Assembly: GCA_023426545.1 (NCBI GenBank)
Contig: JAFAAN010000128.1
Span: forward strand, 1-64,000
Source of the DNA: Pseudomonadota bacterium
GTDB lineage: Bacteria > Myxococcota > Myxococcia > Myxococcales > Myxococcaceae
Direction of reading: 5' to 3'
DNA: 64,000 bases
In this document: positions 27,054 to 35,609 of the stretch, piece after piece
Numbering within the stretch: position 1 is the first letter of the stretch
How the letters are laid out: each line of letters starts with the position of its first letter
The notes under the pieces: generated by a model
What the model saw: the letters and a program-made list of their open reading frames with translations, nothing else
Told to the model about the DNA's origin: nothing
The model's database searches: none
Translations under genes and position numbers: made by a program

Positions 27054-30000
27054 GGCGCGTGCTGGTCCGGTTCGCCGCCGTCGTGTCGCTGCTGCCCCTG
27101 GGGGCGTGGGCCCAGGCGCTGTCGCTGGACACGCCGTCCCAGGCGTCCACCATCGCGGGGCGCGTGTGCCAGGACCTCGACGGCGACGGGCGCTGCGGCG
27201 TCGACGAGCCCGGGCTGCCCAACGTGCGGTTGGTGCTCACCACCGGCCGAGATGTCCGCACGGACGCGCAGGGCCGCTTCCACATCACCGGCGTGGACGC
27301 CCGGGTGCCCGACGCCGTTCGTGGGCTTCACCTTCGCCCGGGGCGTCATCGGCTGAAGGTGGACACCCGCTCCCTGCCCGTCTCCACCCAGGTGAGCCCG
27401 GAGGGGGCGACGCTCGAGGTGCCGTGGGGCGCCGTCGTCCTCCAGGACTTCGCCGTGCGCGGTGTGGCCACGGACGCGGCGCCGGTCCGGCTGTCCTTCG
27501 CCGAGGCGCCGCCGGTGGCGGAGGTCGTGACGGGCGAGCGCGCCGTCCGCTTCCGGGTGGCGGGGCAGGCGGCGGTGGGAGACCGCGTCAGCGTGGCGGG
27601 GGTGACGGCCCAGGTGGATGCGAAGGGCGCGTGGCAGGCCCAGGTGCCGCTCGCGAGCGGCGAGAACGCGCTGCCCATCACCGCGACGAGCCCCGACGGA
27701 CAGGTGCGCCTGTTCCGCCAGCGCGTGGACGTGGTGCTCCGTGATGGCGGCTGGCTGGTGGCGCCTCGGCCGATGGTGCCCGTGGCCACGCTGCAGCTCC
27801 CCGCCGGACGGGATGCGCCCGCGGCCAGCGGCCCGGCCCGCGTGCGCGTGGAGGCGCCCGAGGGGACGCGCATCGGCACGCCGGAAGGGGAGATTGCCGT
27901 GGGGCCTGAGGGCCGCGCGGATATCGCCGTGGTGCTCGCGCCCGGCCTCAACGCCGTGGCCCTCCGTCTGGCGCTGCCGGGCGAGGCGCCCCGGGACGAG
28001 CGTGTGGAGATTGCCGCAGCGGCGCGGCCCTTCGCGGTGGGGTTGCTGGACGTGGAGGCGACGTACGCGCCGGCCACGGGCGACGTGCAGCTTCGTGGCC
28101 GTGGCTCCGCCCACGCGGAGGTGCGCCTGGGCGCGGTGGACCTCGTGGGGGAGCTGGACCTGCGGGATACGGACGGCCGCACGCTCAGGGGCGCCAGCCT
28201 GCCGGACTGGCTGCGTCCGCGCGTGCCGGAGCGCTTCGACCGGGCCGCGGACCCGGACCTCGCGCCCGCGGAGTGGGGCGATGACTCGGTGTCGCTGACA
28301 CCCAACCCCACCGAGGCCCGGCTCCGGGTGGAGGCGCGTCACGCGGAGCACGGACGCGCGGGCCTGGGCACCTACCGCGCGCTCATCCAGGACCGCGAGG
28401 TAGGCCGCTACCACCGGCCGCTCTTCGGCCCCTACATGGAGATCCAGGCCGGCGAGGACTCGGCGCGCGTGGGGGTGAACGCGTTCGGCGGAGGCCTGAC
28501 GGACCCGGTGCGGCAGGTGTCGGCAGTGCCCGCGCACGAGGAGCTGCGCGCCACGGGCGGCAGCCTGTACTACCTCGGCGCGGCCTCGGTGGCGGAGGGC
28601 TCGGAGCTGGTGCGCGTGGAGCTGCGCGACGGCGTCACCGGCCTGCCGCTGGGCGAGCGGCACCTGGTGCGTGGCGTCGACTATGACATCGACTACTTCG
28701 CCGGGCGCATCCTCCTGGCGCGCCCGCTGTCCTTCCTCGCGGGCGAGGCGTGGCTGCGGACGGGCTCTCCCACGGAGTCACCGGAGCCGGTGCTGGTGGT
28801 GGACTACGCGGCGCTTCGGCTGGCGGAGGCAGGGGACTCGGCCGGCGGTGAGGTGTGGGCCGAGTGGCGGGGCTCGCGGCTGGGCCTGGGCGCGGTGCGC
28901 GAAGGCAGGGAAGGTCGGTCGTACACCCTCTTCACGGGGCGCGTGAGCACGGCGCTGGGCGGCTACAGCCTGGCGGCTGAAGTCGCATCCAGCCGGGGCA
29001 CCGCCGTGGATGCGTCCTTCTTCGGCGTCTCGGATGACGGCGGCCTCAGCTTCCTCCGGCCCCGGGCCGACGCGGGCACGGGCGCCGAGGCATTGAGTCT
29101 CCAACTCCACGGGCCGGGCCTCTCCGGCGAGGGCACCGTGGACGCGGCGTTCCGCTTGCGTGGCCGTGGCTTCTCGGACGGCGCGCACACCGACGTGGCC
29201 CTGTTCCGGCAGGCGTCGCTCCGGGTGAAGCAGCCCCTGGGGCGGCTGCGGCTGACGTTGCTGGCGGATGAGCGGCGCTCGGCGGACCCGCGAGCGCCCT
29301 TCGTGGACACGCCGTTCTCCGCGCAGGTGCTCGGCGCGGGCCTGGGCTGGGAGGAGTCCCGTTGGGGCGTGGGCCTGGAGGTCCGAGACTCGCGGCTGAG
29401 CGCCGCGCAGGTGGCGGGCGTGGGCCCCGCGCTGTCCGGTGGCCGCACCTCCGCGGGCGTCACGGGCTCGCTGAAGCTGCGCGAGTGGCTGCGGCTTCGC
29501 GCGGCACACCGCCAGGCGCTGTCCCTGCACGGTGAAGGCCCGGGGCGCTTCGATGACACCTTCACGTCCGTGGGCGTGGACGTGGAGGTGGACCGCGACA
29601 CGCGGGCCGGGGTGTTCGGCGGCTGGGGGCCGGAGCTGGGGCCCCGAGCCTGGGCGAACGTGACGTCGCGGCGCGGCCAGGACGTGTTCTATGGCGGCTA
29701 CTCCATCGACGTGGATGGGCCGGACTACGGCGCGGGCCGCACGGTGACGGGCGCGCGGACGGAGCTGCCGGACAGCGGCACCGCGCTCTTCGTGGAAGAC
29801 GTGGGCGCGCATGACGCCACCACCGTGCGGCTGGCGCGCGCGGTGGGCTTCCAGCAGCAACTGACGGGCGGCCTCAGCGTGGGCGCGCGCTATGAGCGCG
29901 GCGTGCGGAGCCTGCTGGATGTGGACAGCCCACTGGAGCGCGAGGCCGGGGGCGTCTTCGGCCAGCTCGTCCTGCCGCGCCTGCGGATGGACGGACGCGT

Positions 30001-30646
30001 GGAGCTGCGCCGGGAAGAGGGCACGCCCGAGCGGGGCGCCGCCGCGCCCGTGGACCGGCTCCAGGTGGTGGTCGCGCTGGCGGCGCAGGCTCAGCTGCTG
30101 GAGGACGTGACGGCCTCCGGGCGGGTGGACTTCGCGCGCACCATCAACACGGACGTTCTGGAGACGCGGCTGGTCGAGGGCTACGCCGCGGTGGCCTGGC
30201 GGCCGGGGCCCTGGCTGCTGGTGGCGCGCTACGGCATCACCCGCGAACTGCTGCCGGGCCTTCGCTCCGCGTTCGGTGACCGGGCCTTGCAGACCTTCTC
30301 CCTGCTGCCGGCCGTCCGGCTGGGGGACCGTTTCTCCGTGGCGGCAGGGCTGCACGCGGGGCGCTCCAGTGTCGAGGACTCCACACGCTGGGTCTGGACA
30401 GGGACCCTCCGGCCCTCGCTGCGTGTCGTGGGGGGCCTGGAGGTGGGCGCGGAGCTGGCGCGGCGGACCGCGTCGCCCGAAGGAGAGCGGCTGACGGCGG
30501 TGCGCGCCGAAGTGGCCTACCGGGTGGACGAGCGGCTGCGCCTTGCCACCGGGTACACACTCCTGGGGTTCAGCGGTTTGGGGTTGGTGCCCGGCACATC
30601 GGACAATCAGGACCGGCTCTACCTTCGAGCCGAAGTGGCCTATTAG
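27050..30646 (+). CDS. Large outer-membrane beta-barrel protein with SdrD-B-like N-domain
   Basis: 1198 residues. A signal peptide (MRRVLVRFAAVVSLLPLGAWA) is followed by an SdrD-B/carboxypeptidase-regulatory-like fold (GRVCQDLDGDGRCGVDEPGL, with a Ca-type DxDGDG loop), then Ig-like segments to about 330, a middle domain (YRALIQDREVGRYHRPLFGPY) of a type seen in large outer-membrane proteins, and about 600 residues of amphipathic strands. The protein ends LYLRAEVAY, with the terminal aromatic that the BAM machinery recognises. I infer an outer-membrane pore or anchor for the neighbouring surface proteins. Exact family is not known to me. Confidence 0.82.
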   Translation: MRRVLVRFAAVVSLLPLGAWAQALSLDTPSQASTIAGRVCQDLDGDGRCGVDEPGLPNVRLVLTTGRDVRTDAQGRFHITGVDARVPDAVRGLHLRPGRHRLKVDTRSLPVSTQVSPEGATLEVPWGAVVLQDFAVRGVATDAAPVRLSFAEAPPVAEVVTGERAVRFRVAGQAAVGDRVSVAGVTAQVDAKGAWQAQVPLASGENALPITATSPDGQVRLFRQRVDVVLRDGGWLVAPRPMVPVATLQLPAGRDAPAASGPARVRVEAPEGTRIGTPEGEIAVGPEGRADIAVVLAPGLNAVALRLALPGEAPRDERVEIAAAARPFAVGLLDVEATYAPATGDVQLRGRGSAHAEVRLGAVDLVGELDLRDTDGRTLRGASLPDWLRPRVPERFDRAADPDLAPAEWGDDSVSLTPNPTEARLRVEARHAEHGRAGLGTYRALIQDREVGRYHRPLFGPYMEIQAGEDSARVGVNAFGGGLTDPVRQVSAVPAHEELRATGGSLYYLGAASVAEGSELVRVELRDGVTGLPLGERHLVRGVDYDIDYFAGRILLARPLSFLAGEAWLRTGSPTESPEPVLVVDYAALRLAEAGDSAGGEVWAEWRGSRLGLGAVREGREGRSYTLFTGRVSTALGGYSLAAEVASSRGTAVDASFFGVSDDGGLSFLRPRADAGTGAEALSLQLHGPGLSGEGTVDAAFRLRGRGFSDGAHTDVALFRQASLRVKQPLGRLRLTLLADERRSADPRAPFVDTPFSAQVLGAGLGWEESRWGVGLEVRDSRLSAAQVAGVGPALSGGRTSAGVTGSLKLREWLRLRAAHRQALSLHGEGPGRFDDTFTSVGVDVEVDRDTRAGVFGGWGPELGPRAWANVTSRRGQDVFYGGYSIDVDGPDYGAGRTVTGARTELPDSGTALFVEDVGAHDATTVRLARAVGFQQQLTGGLSVGARYERGVRSLLDVDSPLEREAGGVFGQLVLPRLRMDGRVELRREEGTPERGAAAPVDRLQVVVALAAQAQLLEDVTASGRVDFARTINTDVLETRLVEGYAAVAWRPGPWLLVARYGITRELLPGLRSAFGDRALQTFSLLPAVRLGDRFSVAAGLHAGRSSVEDSTRWVWTGTLRPSLRVVGGLEVGAELARRTASPEGERLTAVRAEVAYRVDERLRLATGYTLLGFSGLGLVPGTSDNQDRLYLRAEVAY

Positions 30647-30655
30647 GAGCGAGTC

Positions 30656-33600
30656 GTGCGTCCCCTCCTCGTCATCAGCCTCTGCCTGGGTGTGGTCACT
30701 GCGGCACGCGCGGAGTGGGACGTCGCGGAGGTGCCGGGCATCGCCCGCTCCGTGGACGTCTTCGCCCCGGGCGTCTACGCGGTGTCGACGTCGACGCAGA
30801 CCGAGCTGCACCGGGAAGACGGTGGCCAGTCCGTCCTCTTCTTGAACGGAGACGTATTTGGCACCTTCCTGTCTCCGATGGGGTGCTTCGCCAGCATCGT
30901 GCGGCCTGGCGACATCATCAGCGACCAGAACTGCCGCGCCGTCGGCAACATCATCCCTCCGGACCCGGTGAACACCGTGCTGGGCGTCCGGCGGGTGAAG
31001 CACACCCCGTCTGGTACGGGCTACGCCTCGGTGGCGTTCTCCGACGGGGGGCTCACGTTGCTGACGGCACCCGGAGGCGTGGTGGGGCCCGCGCCCTGGA
31101 CTCCGTTGGCCGTCGACCCGGGGCTGATGTCGTCCACCGACGTCCTGGGGGTCGCGGACACGCCGGACGGCGCGTCGCACGCGCTCTTCAGCATCACCGG
31201 AGCTTCCCGGACGGAGCTGCTCTGGTACACGGGAGCGCGGCGTCAGGCGCAGCTCGTCGTGCCGCCCGTCCTGACGACGGGGTCTCCGCGGACCGTCGCG
31301 CTCATCCCAGGCGCGGGCCCATACCCCATCGCCCTGTTCGGCAACGAGAACGGGCTCTTCCGTGGGCAGCTCGACCCGGCGGGGACGACCTTCGCCCGGG
31401 TGATGCTCCCCGAGGGCCAGGCCATCACCATCAACTCGGTGGACGTGAACACGGGGCAGGGCAGCAGCCGGGGCGTGGGCTTTGGTCTGGCCGTGGGGCA
31501 ATACGCGGATGGAGAGCCCGTCGTGCTGGGCGCCGTCCCCGCCCCCAGCGCGGAGCAGGCGGGCCTCCAGTGGCGGTTGCACCCCGCGTTCGCAGACGCG
31601 GCGTTGCCAGGCTCTCCGCTGGCGGTGCCCATCGAGGTGTCCTGCGTCGGCTCCTCCTTCTGCGTCTTCATCCTGGACCAGCCGAGCTTCAACGTCGTCA
31701 CGTACTTCAACACGAGCGCGCCGACGCTCGACGTGGGCAGCACGCCCCTCATCGTCGAAGAGGCGGGGGTGGCGACAGCCCGCTTCTCCGCGACCGACTG
31801 CGACTCCGATGCGGTGCGCATCTCCGTGGATGACTCCGCCGCCGCGGGCCTGCTCGCCGTCAACACCATCGAGCACCCGGATCGGCTCGACGTGACGCTC
31901 GTTCCCCTGCGCCCCATCTGCCAGGACGAAGAGGGCGTGCTGCGCGTCTATGCGTCGGACGGCCTGGCCGCGCACGACGTGGAGGTCACGGTGCCCTTCC
32001 TCGTCAAGAATGTGCAGGGCCCGCAGCGGCCTCGCGTGACGCCCACGCGCGCGTCGACGGCCGCCTCAGGGGCCGCCCTGGTGTTCACCGCGCAGCCGGT
32101 GGCCGAGGCCTGCCCGGCGGTCCGCTACACATGGGTGCCCATGACGGGGCAGTCGGGGGCGCCGCCGCTCACCAGCGACGGGGGCGCGCAGGCCACCTTC
32201 ACCCCGCCGGACGTGCTGTGTCAGGCCGCGGGTGCCAGCTACACGTACGAGGTCCGAGGCCTGGACGTGGGCGGCGTGCCTTCCAATGCCCCGGCGACGT
32301 TCACCGTGGACGTCGCGCCCTGGGGCCGCCCGCTGGCGCCGTTCGCGCCCGGAACGACGCTCGACCTGACGTCGGGCACCGGCGCGGGTGTCGAGCTGGT
32401 GCCCGACGCGCTGCACGCCTGCGCCGGCACGCAGGGTCTGCCCGCCGTCGCGACGGAGTGGTGGCTGACGGCCCAGGGCGCGGGGCTGCCCGCGGGTGTC
32501 ACCGTCCGGACCGCGGACGGCGCCGAGGTGTCCCTGGACACGGCGGTGTCGAGCGAGCGCCTCCGCGTGGAGGCCGCGGCGTGCGTCCGCACGACCCTGT
32601 CGCTCACGGCGAGGAACCAGCTCCCCATCGCGGAAGGAGGTGTCCAGCACGGCCCCGACTCCGAAGTGCGCGTGCGGGTGGAGCCCTCCCTGGAGGACGT
32701 GACCACGGGCACGCTGGCGCTGGATGTGGCGCCGTCGGGGGAGTCCGAGGTGGACGTCACGCTGGGCACGTCGCTGAACTGCGTGGAGGCCCGGGCGCTG
32801 AAGGCGCGGGTGTTCCTGGAGACGCTGAGCGGTGAGCGCCTGGCGTCGGACGTGGTGCCGGTGCCCGGGACGTGGCGTCCCCAACTGCCGCGCTCCTGCT
32901 CGGCCGAGGCCTACCGCATCCGTGGCGAGCTCTTCGATGACAGCAGCGGCGCGGTTCGCGAGGGCGGCCGCGCCCAGGCGGAGGTGCCCAGCCAGCCGCT
33001 GCCCGCGCAACTGGGCGAGCTTGAGGCCGGGGCGCTGGTGGCCCGCTGTGGCGAAGGCGCGCGCACCACGCTGACGCAGCGGATTCCGGCCAACGCCTGC
33101 GGCGAGGTGGCCATCTCCTGGGAGCAGGTGGCGGGGCCCTCGCTGGTGGAGGCATCGCTGTCCGGCCCCAGCGTCACGGTGAGCACGCGCGACACCTCGC
33201 TGGAAGCGCTGGTGGGCCAGTCCGTCACGCTGCGCGTCCTCGCTGACGCGGGTGGCGGCAACACGGACACCGCCGAGCACGTGGTGCTGATCACCTCCGA
33301 GCGCTTCGTGGACGTTCGCCACACCACGGAGACGCCTTCGGGCTCGTCGGAGAAGGGGCTGGTGGGCGTCCTGGTGGAGCTGCGCAACACCTCCGAGTGC
33401 GAAGTGGGCACGCTGCGCTACGTGGAGCACGTGGACGGGCTGGAGTGGGTGCCCGGCAGCGTGAAGCTGGATGGCGTCGCGGTGGAGGCGCAGGCGGTGG
33501 AAGGGGGCTTCGCCCTGACGGACCTCGCGCTTCCGGCGCGGGGCGCGCGCACGCTGACGTACGTGGGCCGATCGCCGCTGCTGTCCACGCCGCGCCTGGG

Positions 33601-33748
33601 GGGCGAGATGTCCCTCAACGGCGTGCCGGTGTCCGGAGACGCCGCGGCACCGCCGTCCCCGTCGAGCTGTGGCTGCTCTGGCGGGGGCTCTGGCGGGGCG
33701 CTCTTCGGACTGCTGGCGCTGGCGCGGGTGCTGCGCCGCCGGAAGTAG
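30656..33748 (+). CDS. Large MYXO-CTERM surface protein
   Basis: 1030 residues from GTG 30656, nine bases after the barrel gene. A signal peptide ends near AARA. The N-half carries propeller-like or lectin-like segments, the middle Ig/PKD-like domains (YTWVPMTGQSGAPPL), and residues about 880-990 a DUF11-type conserved-repeat domain (VEHVDGLEWVPGSVKLDG). The last 30 residues are a canonical MYXO-CTERM tail: SSCGCSGGGSGG, a hydrophobic helix (ALFGLLALARVL) and RRRK-stop. Known biology: such tails are processed by myxosortase and move proteins to the cell surface. It ends the riboswitch operon, with a converging gene five bases on. Confidence 0.88.
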   Translation: MRPLLVISLCLGVVTAARAEWDVAEVPGIARSVDVFAPGVYAVSTSTQTELHREDGGQSVLFLNGDVFGTFLSPMGCFASIVRPGDIISDQNCRAVGNIIPPDPVNTVLGVRRVKHTPSGTGYASVAFSDGGLTLLTAPGGVVGPAPWTPLAVDPGLMSSTDVLGVADTPDGASHALFSITGASRTELLWYTGARRQAQLVVPPVLTTGSPRTVALIPGAGPYPIALFGNENGLFRGQLDPAGTTFARVMLPEGQAITINSVDVNTGQGSSRGVGFGLAVGQYADGEPVVLGAVPAPSAEQAGLQWRLHPAFADAALPGSPLAVPIEVSCVGSSFCVFILDQPSFNVVTYFNTSAPTLDVGSTPLIVEEAGVATARFSATDCDSDAVRISVDDSAAAGLLAVNTIEHPDRLDVTLVPLRPICQDEEGVLRVYASDGLAAHDVEVTVPFLVKNVQGPQRPRVTPTRASTAASGAALVFTAQPVAEACPAVRYTWVPMTGQSGAPPLTSDGGAQATFTPPDVLCQAAGASYTYEVRGLDVGGVPSNAPATFTVDVAPWGRPLAPFAPGTTLDLTSGTGAGVELVPDALHACAGTQGLPAVATEWWLTAQGAGLPAGVTVRTADGAEVSLDTAVSSERLRVEAAACVRTTLSLTARNQLPIAEGGVQHGPDSEVRVRVEPSLEDVTTGTLALDVAPSGESEVDVTLGTSLNCVEARALKARVFLETLSGERLASDVVPVPGTWRPQLPRSCSAEAYRIRGELFDDSSGAVREGGRAQAEVPSQPLPAQLGELEAGALVARCGEGARTTLTQRIPANACGEVAISWEQVAGPSLVEASLSGPSVTVSTRDTSLEALVGQSVTLRVLADAGGGNTDTAEHVVLITSERFVDVRHTTETPSGSSEKGLVGVLVELRNTSECEVGTLRYVEHVDGLEWVPGSVKLDGVAVEAQAVEGGFALTDLALPARGARTLTYVGRSPLLSTPRLGGEMSLNGVPVSGDAAAPPSPSSCGCSGGGSGGALFGLLALARVLRRRK

Positions 33749-33753
33749 CGCGG

Positions 33754-35130
33754 CTACAGCCCGAAGCTGATGCGGTGGCGCCGGCTCGGCGTGTCGGGCC
33801 GCTCCTCCAGGACGCCGAGCAGCTCCAGCGCGCGCAGCGTGGCCAGCGTCTGCCGCTCGGGCAAGTCGGTGAGGGTGAGCAGGTCCTCCACCGTCTTGCT
33901 GCCGTCCGCGTACGCCAGCACCAGGGCCTGGTGGCCTTCGAGCTTCAGCTCGTGCAAGCCGTACGGCGCGTCGGCGGTGGGGAAGAGGCGGCGCGAGCGG
34001 GGCATGTGCTGGCGCAGCGCCACCAGCGTCTCCGTCTTCTCCACGCCCTCCAGCACCAGGTCACCCGGGAAGACGGACAGCTTCACCAGGTCCGTGCGGC
34101 GGGGGCGCATGGCGCTGAAGCCATAGCCGCCGTCCTTCCAGGTGAAGGTGGACCAGACGATTTCCTTCACTTGCTCCACGAGCAGGTGCTCGCGCTGGGC
34201 CGCGTCCAACAGGCCCAGCCGCAGCAGGGCCTCGCCCGTGCGCAGGCCGTGCTCCTTCGCGTAGGCGGCGACCTCCGCGAGCCGAGACTCGGGCAGCACG
34301 CCCTTGCGGACGCAGAAGCGGCCGAAGCGCTCCGCGGCCAGGTTGGAGGCGGCGTACACGATGCGGCCGGATTCGAAGTAGACGACCTTGAGCACCGCGC
34401 CTTGCTGGAGCTTCAGCTCCCCGTGGTGGCGCGCCTCGTAGTACGCGTTGAGCAGCCGCGGGACGGACGTTTCTTCCAGGGAGCCGCCCAGGGACCACGT
34501 GGGTAGCGCGCGACGGGGCGGCGGCGGCTCCGCGGGCGTGGCCGTCTCGCTCCACACCTTCTCGCGCGAGCCGAAGGGCAGGGGGAGCGCGTGCTCCTCG
34601 CTGACGGGCTCTGGAAGCGGATCCGAGCTGGGGATGACTTGGAGAGGGGGCTCGGTGGGGCCTTCGGCCTCGTTGGGGAACTCTTCCAGCACGATGAGGT
34701 CCTCGGCGTCGAGCAGCTCGTCCAGCAGCACACTCTCCGCGATGGGCGGCGGAGCGCGTGGTTGAGGGGAAACGCCACCGGCCTGCTCCAGGGCCTCCAT
34801 GACGGTGATGAGCTCGAACGGCTTCTCGAAGAAGGCCCGGGCGCCGTGGACCTGCACGGCCTCCCGGGCGAAGCGGTCCCCCTTGTACACGCCGCTGACG
34901 GCGATGGCGGGGATGCCGTGCGCCCGGAGCGCGGCCAGCACCTCGCTGCCCCGGATGTCCGGCAGCAGCAGGTCCACCAGCGCGGCGTCCCACCGGCTGC
35001 TCGGACCGAGCGCCTCCAGCGCGGCCTCGCCTGTGGCCGCGGCCTTCGCCTCGTGGCCGCGGCTCTGCGCCATGGCGACGATGAGGGAGGCCAGCTCGTG
35101 GTTGTCTTCGACGATGAGCAGTCGCGCCAT
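33754..35130 (-). CDS. Receiver plus DUF4388 (PATAN) response regulator
   Basis: 458 residues from ATG 35130. Residues 1-120 are an intact receiver (LLIVEDNHELAS, ALVDLLLPDIRG with the acceptor Asp, EKPFELI with Lys). A Pro/Glu-rich linker follows. The C-terminal half is a DUF4388/PATAN domain (GSLEETSVPRLLNAYYEARHHGELKLQ, VVYFESGRIVYAASN), a module common in myxobacterial signalling proteins and presumed to bind proteins. There is no DNA-binding domain, so output is by protein contact. It diverges from the VOC gene over 27 bases. Confidence 0.9.
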   Translation of the reverse strand: MARLLIVEDNHELASLIVAMAQSRGHEAKAAATGEAALEALGPSSRWDAALVDLLLPDIRGSEVLAALRAHGIPAIAVSGVYKGDRFAREAVQVHGARAFFEKPFELITVMEALEQAGGVSPQPRAPPPIAESVLLDELLDAEDLIVLEEFPNEAEGPTEPPLQVIPSSDPLPEPVSEEHALPLPFGSREKVWSETATPAEPPPPRRALPTWSLGGSLEETSVPRLLNAYYEARHHGELKLQQGAVLKVVYFESGRIVYAASNLAAERFGRFCVRKGVLPESRLAEVAAYAKEHGLRTGEALLRLGLLDAAQREHLLVEQVKEIVWSTFTWKDGGYGFSAMRPRRTDLVKLSVFPGDLVLEGVEKTETLVALRQHMPRSRRLFPTADAPYGLHELKLEGHQALVLAYADGSKTVEDLLTLTDLPERQTLATLRALELLGVLEERPDTPSRRHRISFGL

Positions 35131-35157
35131 GGGCGCGCAGACCATAGCATCCGCGTC

Positions 35158-35544
35158 ATGGACGTTCAGGGCTTCCACCATGTGGCCATCCAGGCGAAGA
35201 ACATCGAACGCGTCACGGGTTTCTACAGAGACCTGCTGGGCTTTCCCGAGTTGACCCGTCACCTCCGCCCGGATGGCTCCCTGCGCAGCATCTGGGTGGG
35301 CGTGCCTGGGGGCGGCTTCCTAGCCATCGAGGCGGCGGGCGGCGAGCCGGAGCCGGCACCCTTCCGGCATGAAGCGCCGGGGCTGTTGTTGCTGGCCTTC
35401 CGGATTCCCAGGGCCGCCCGGGCCGGCGTGGTGGAGACCTTCACCCGCGCGGGTGTGCCGCTGGAGCATGAGACACGCTGGACGGTGTACGTCCGGGACC
35501 CCGAGGGCAACCGCGTGGCGCTGAGCCATCACCCCGAGGATTAG
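35158..35544 (+). CDS. VOC-family (glyoxalase-like) protein
   Basis: 128 residues with the two beta-alpha-beta-beta-beta units of the vicinal-oxygen-chelate fold: FHHVAIQAKNIERVTGFYRDLLGFP opens, TRWTVYVRDPEGNRVALS closes. His in the first strand and Glu-like residues late in the fold are consistent with a metal site. Substrate cannot be predicted: the family covers glyoxalases, dioxygenases and antibiotic-binding proteins. It starts at ATG 35158, divergent from the receiver-DUF4388 gene. Confidence 0.85.
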   Translation: MDVQGFHHVAIQAKNIERVTGFYRDLLGFPELTRHLRPDGSLRSIWVGVPGGGFLAIEAAGGEPEPAPFRHEAPGLLLLAFRIPRAARAGVVETFTRAGVPLEHETRWTVYVRDPEGNRVALSHHPED

Positions 35545-35609
35545 CGCGCCGAGCACGATGCGCGGGTGCGCTTGCGGTGCGGGATGGGGCACGGCTACAA
35601 GCGGGCCCC

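Noticed and set aside
28778..31975. A 1065-codon minus-strand frame opposite the barrel and MYXO-CTERM genes
   Set aside because: No signal, no motif; overlaps the junction of two clear genes.
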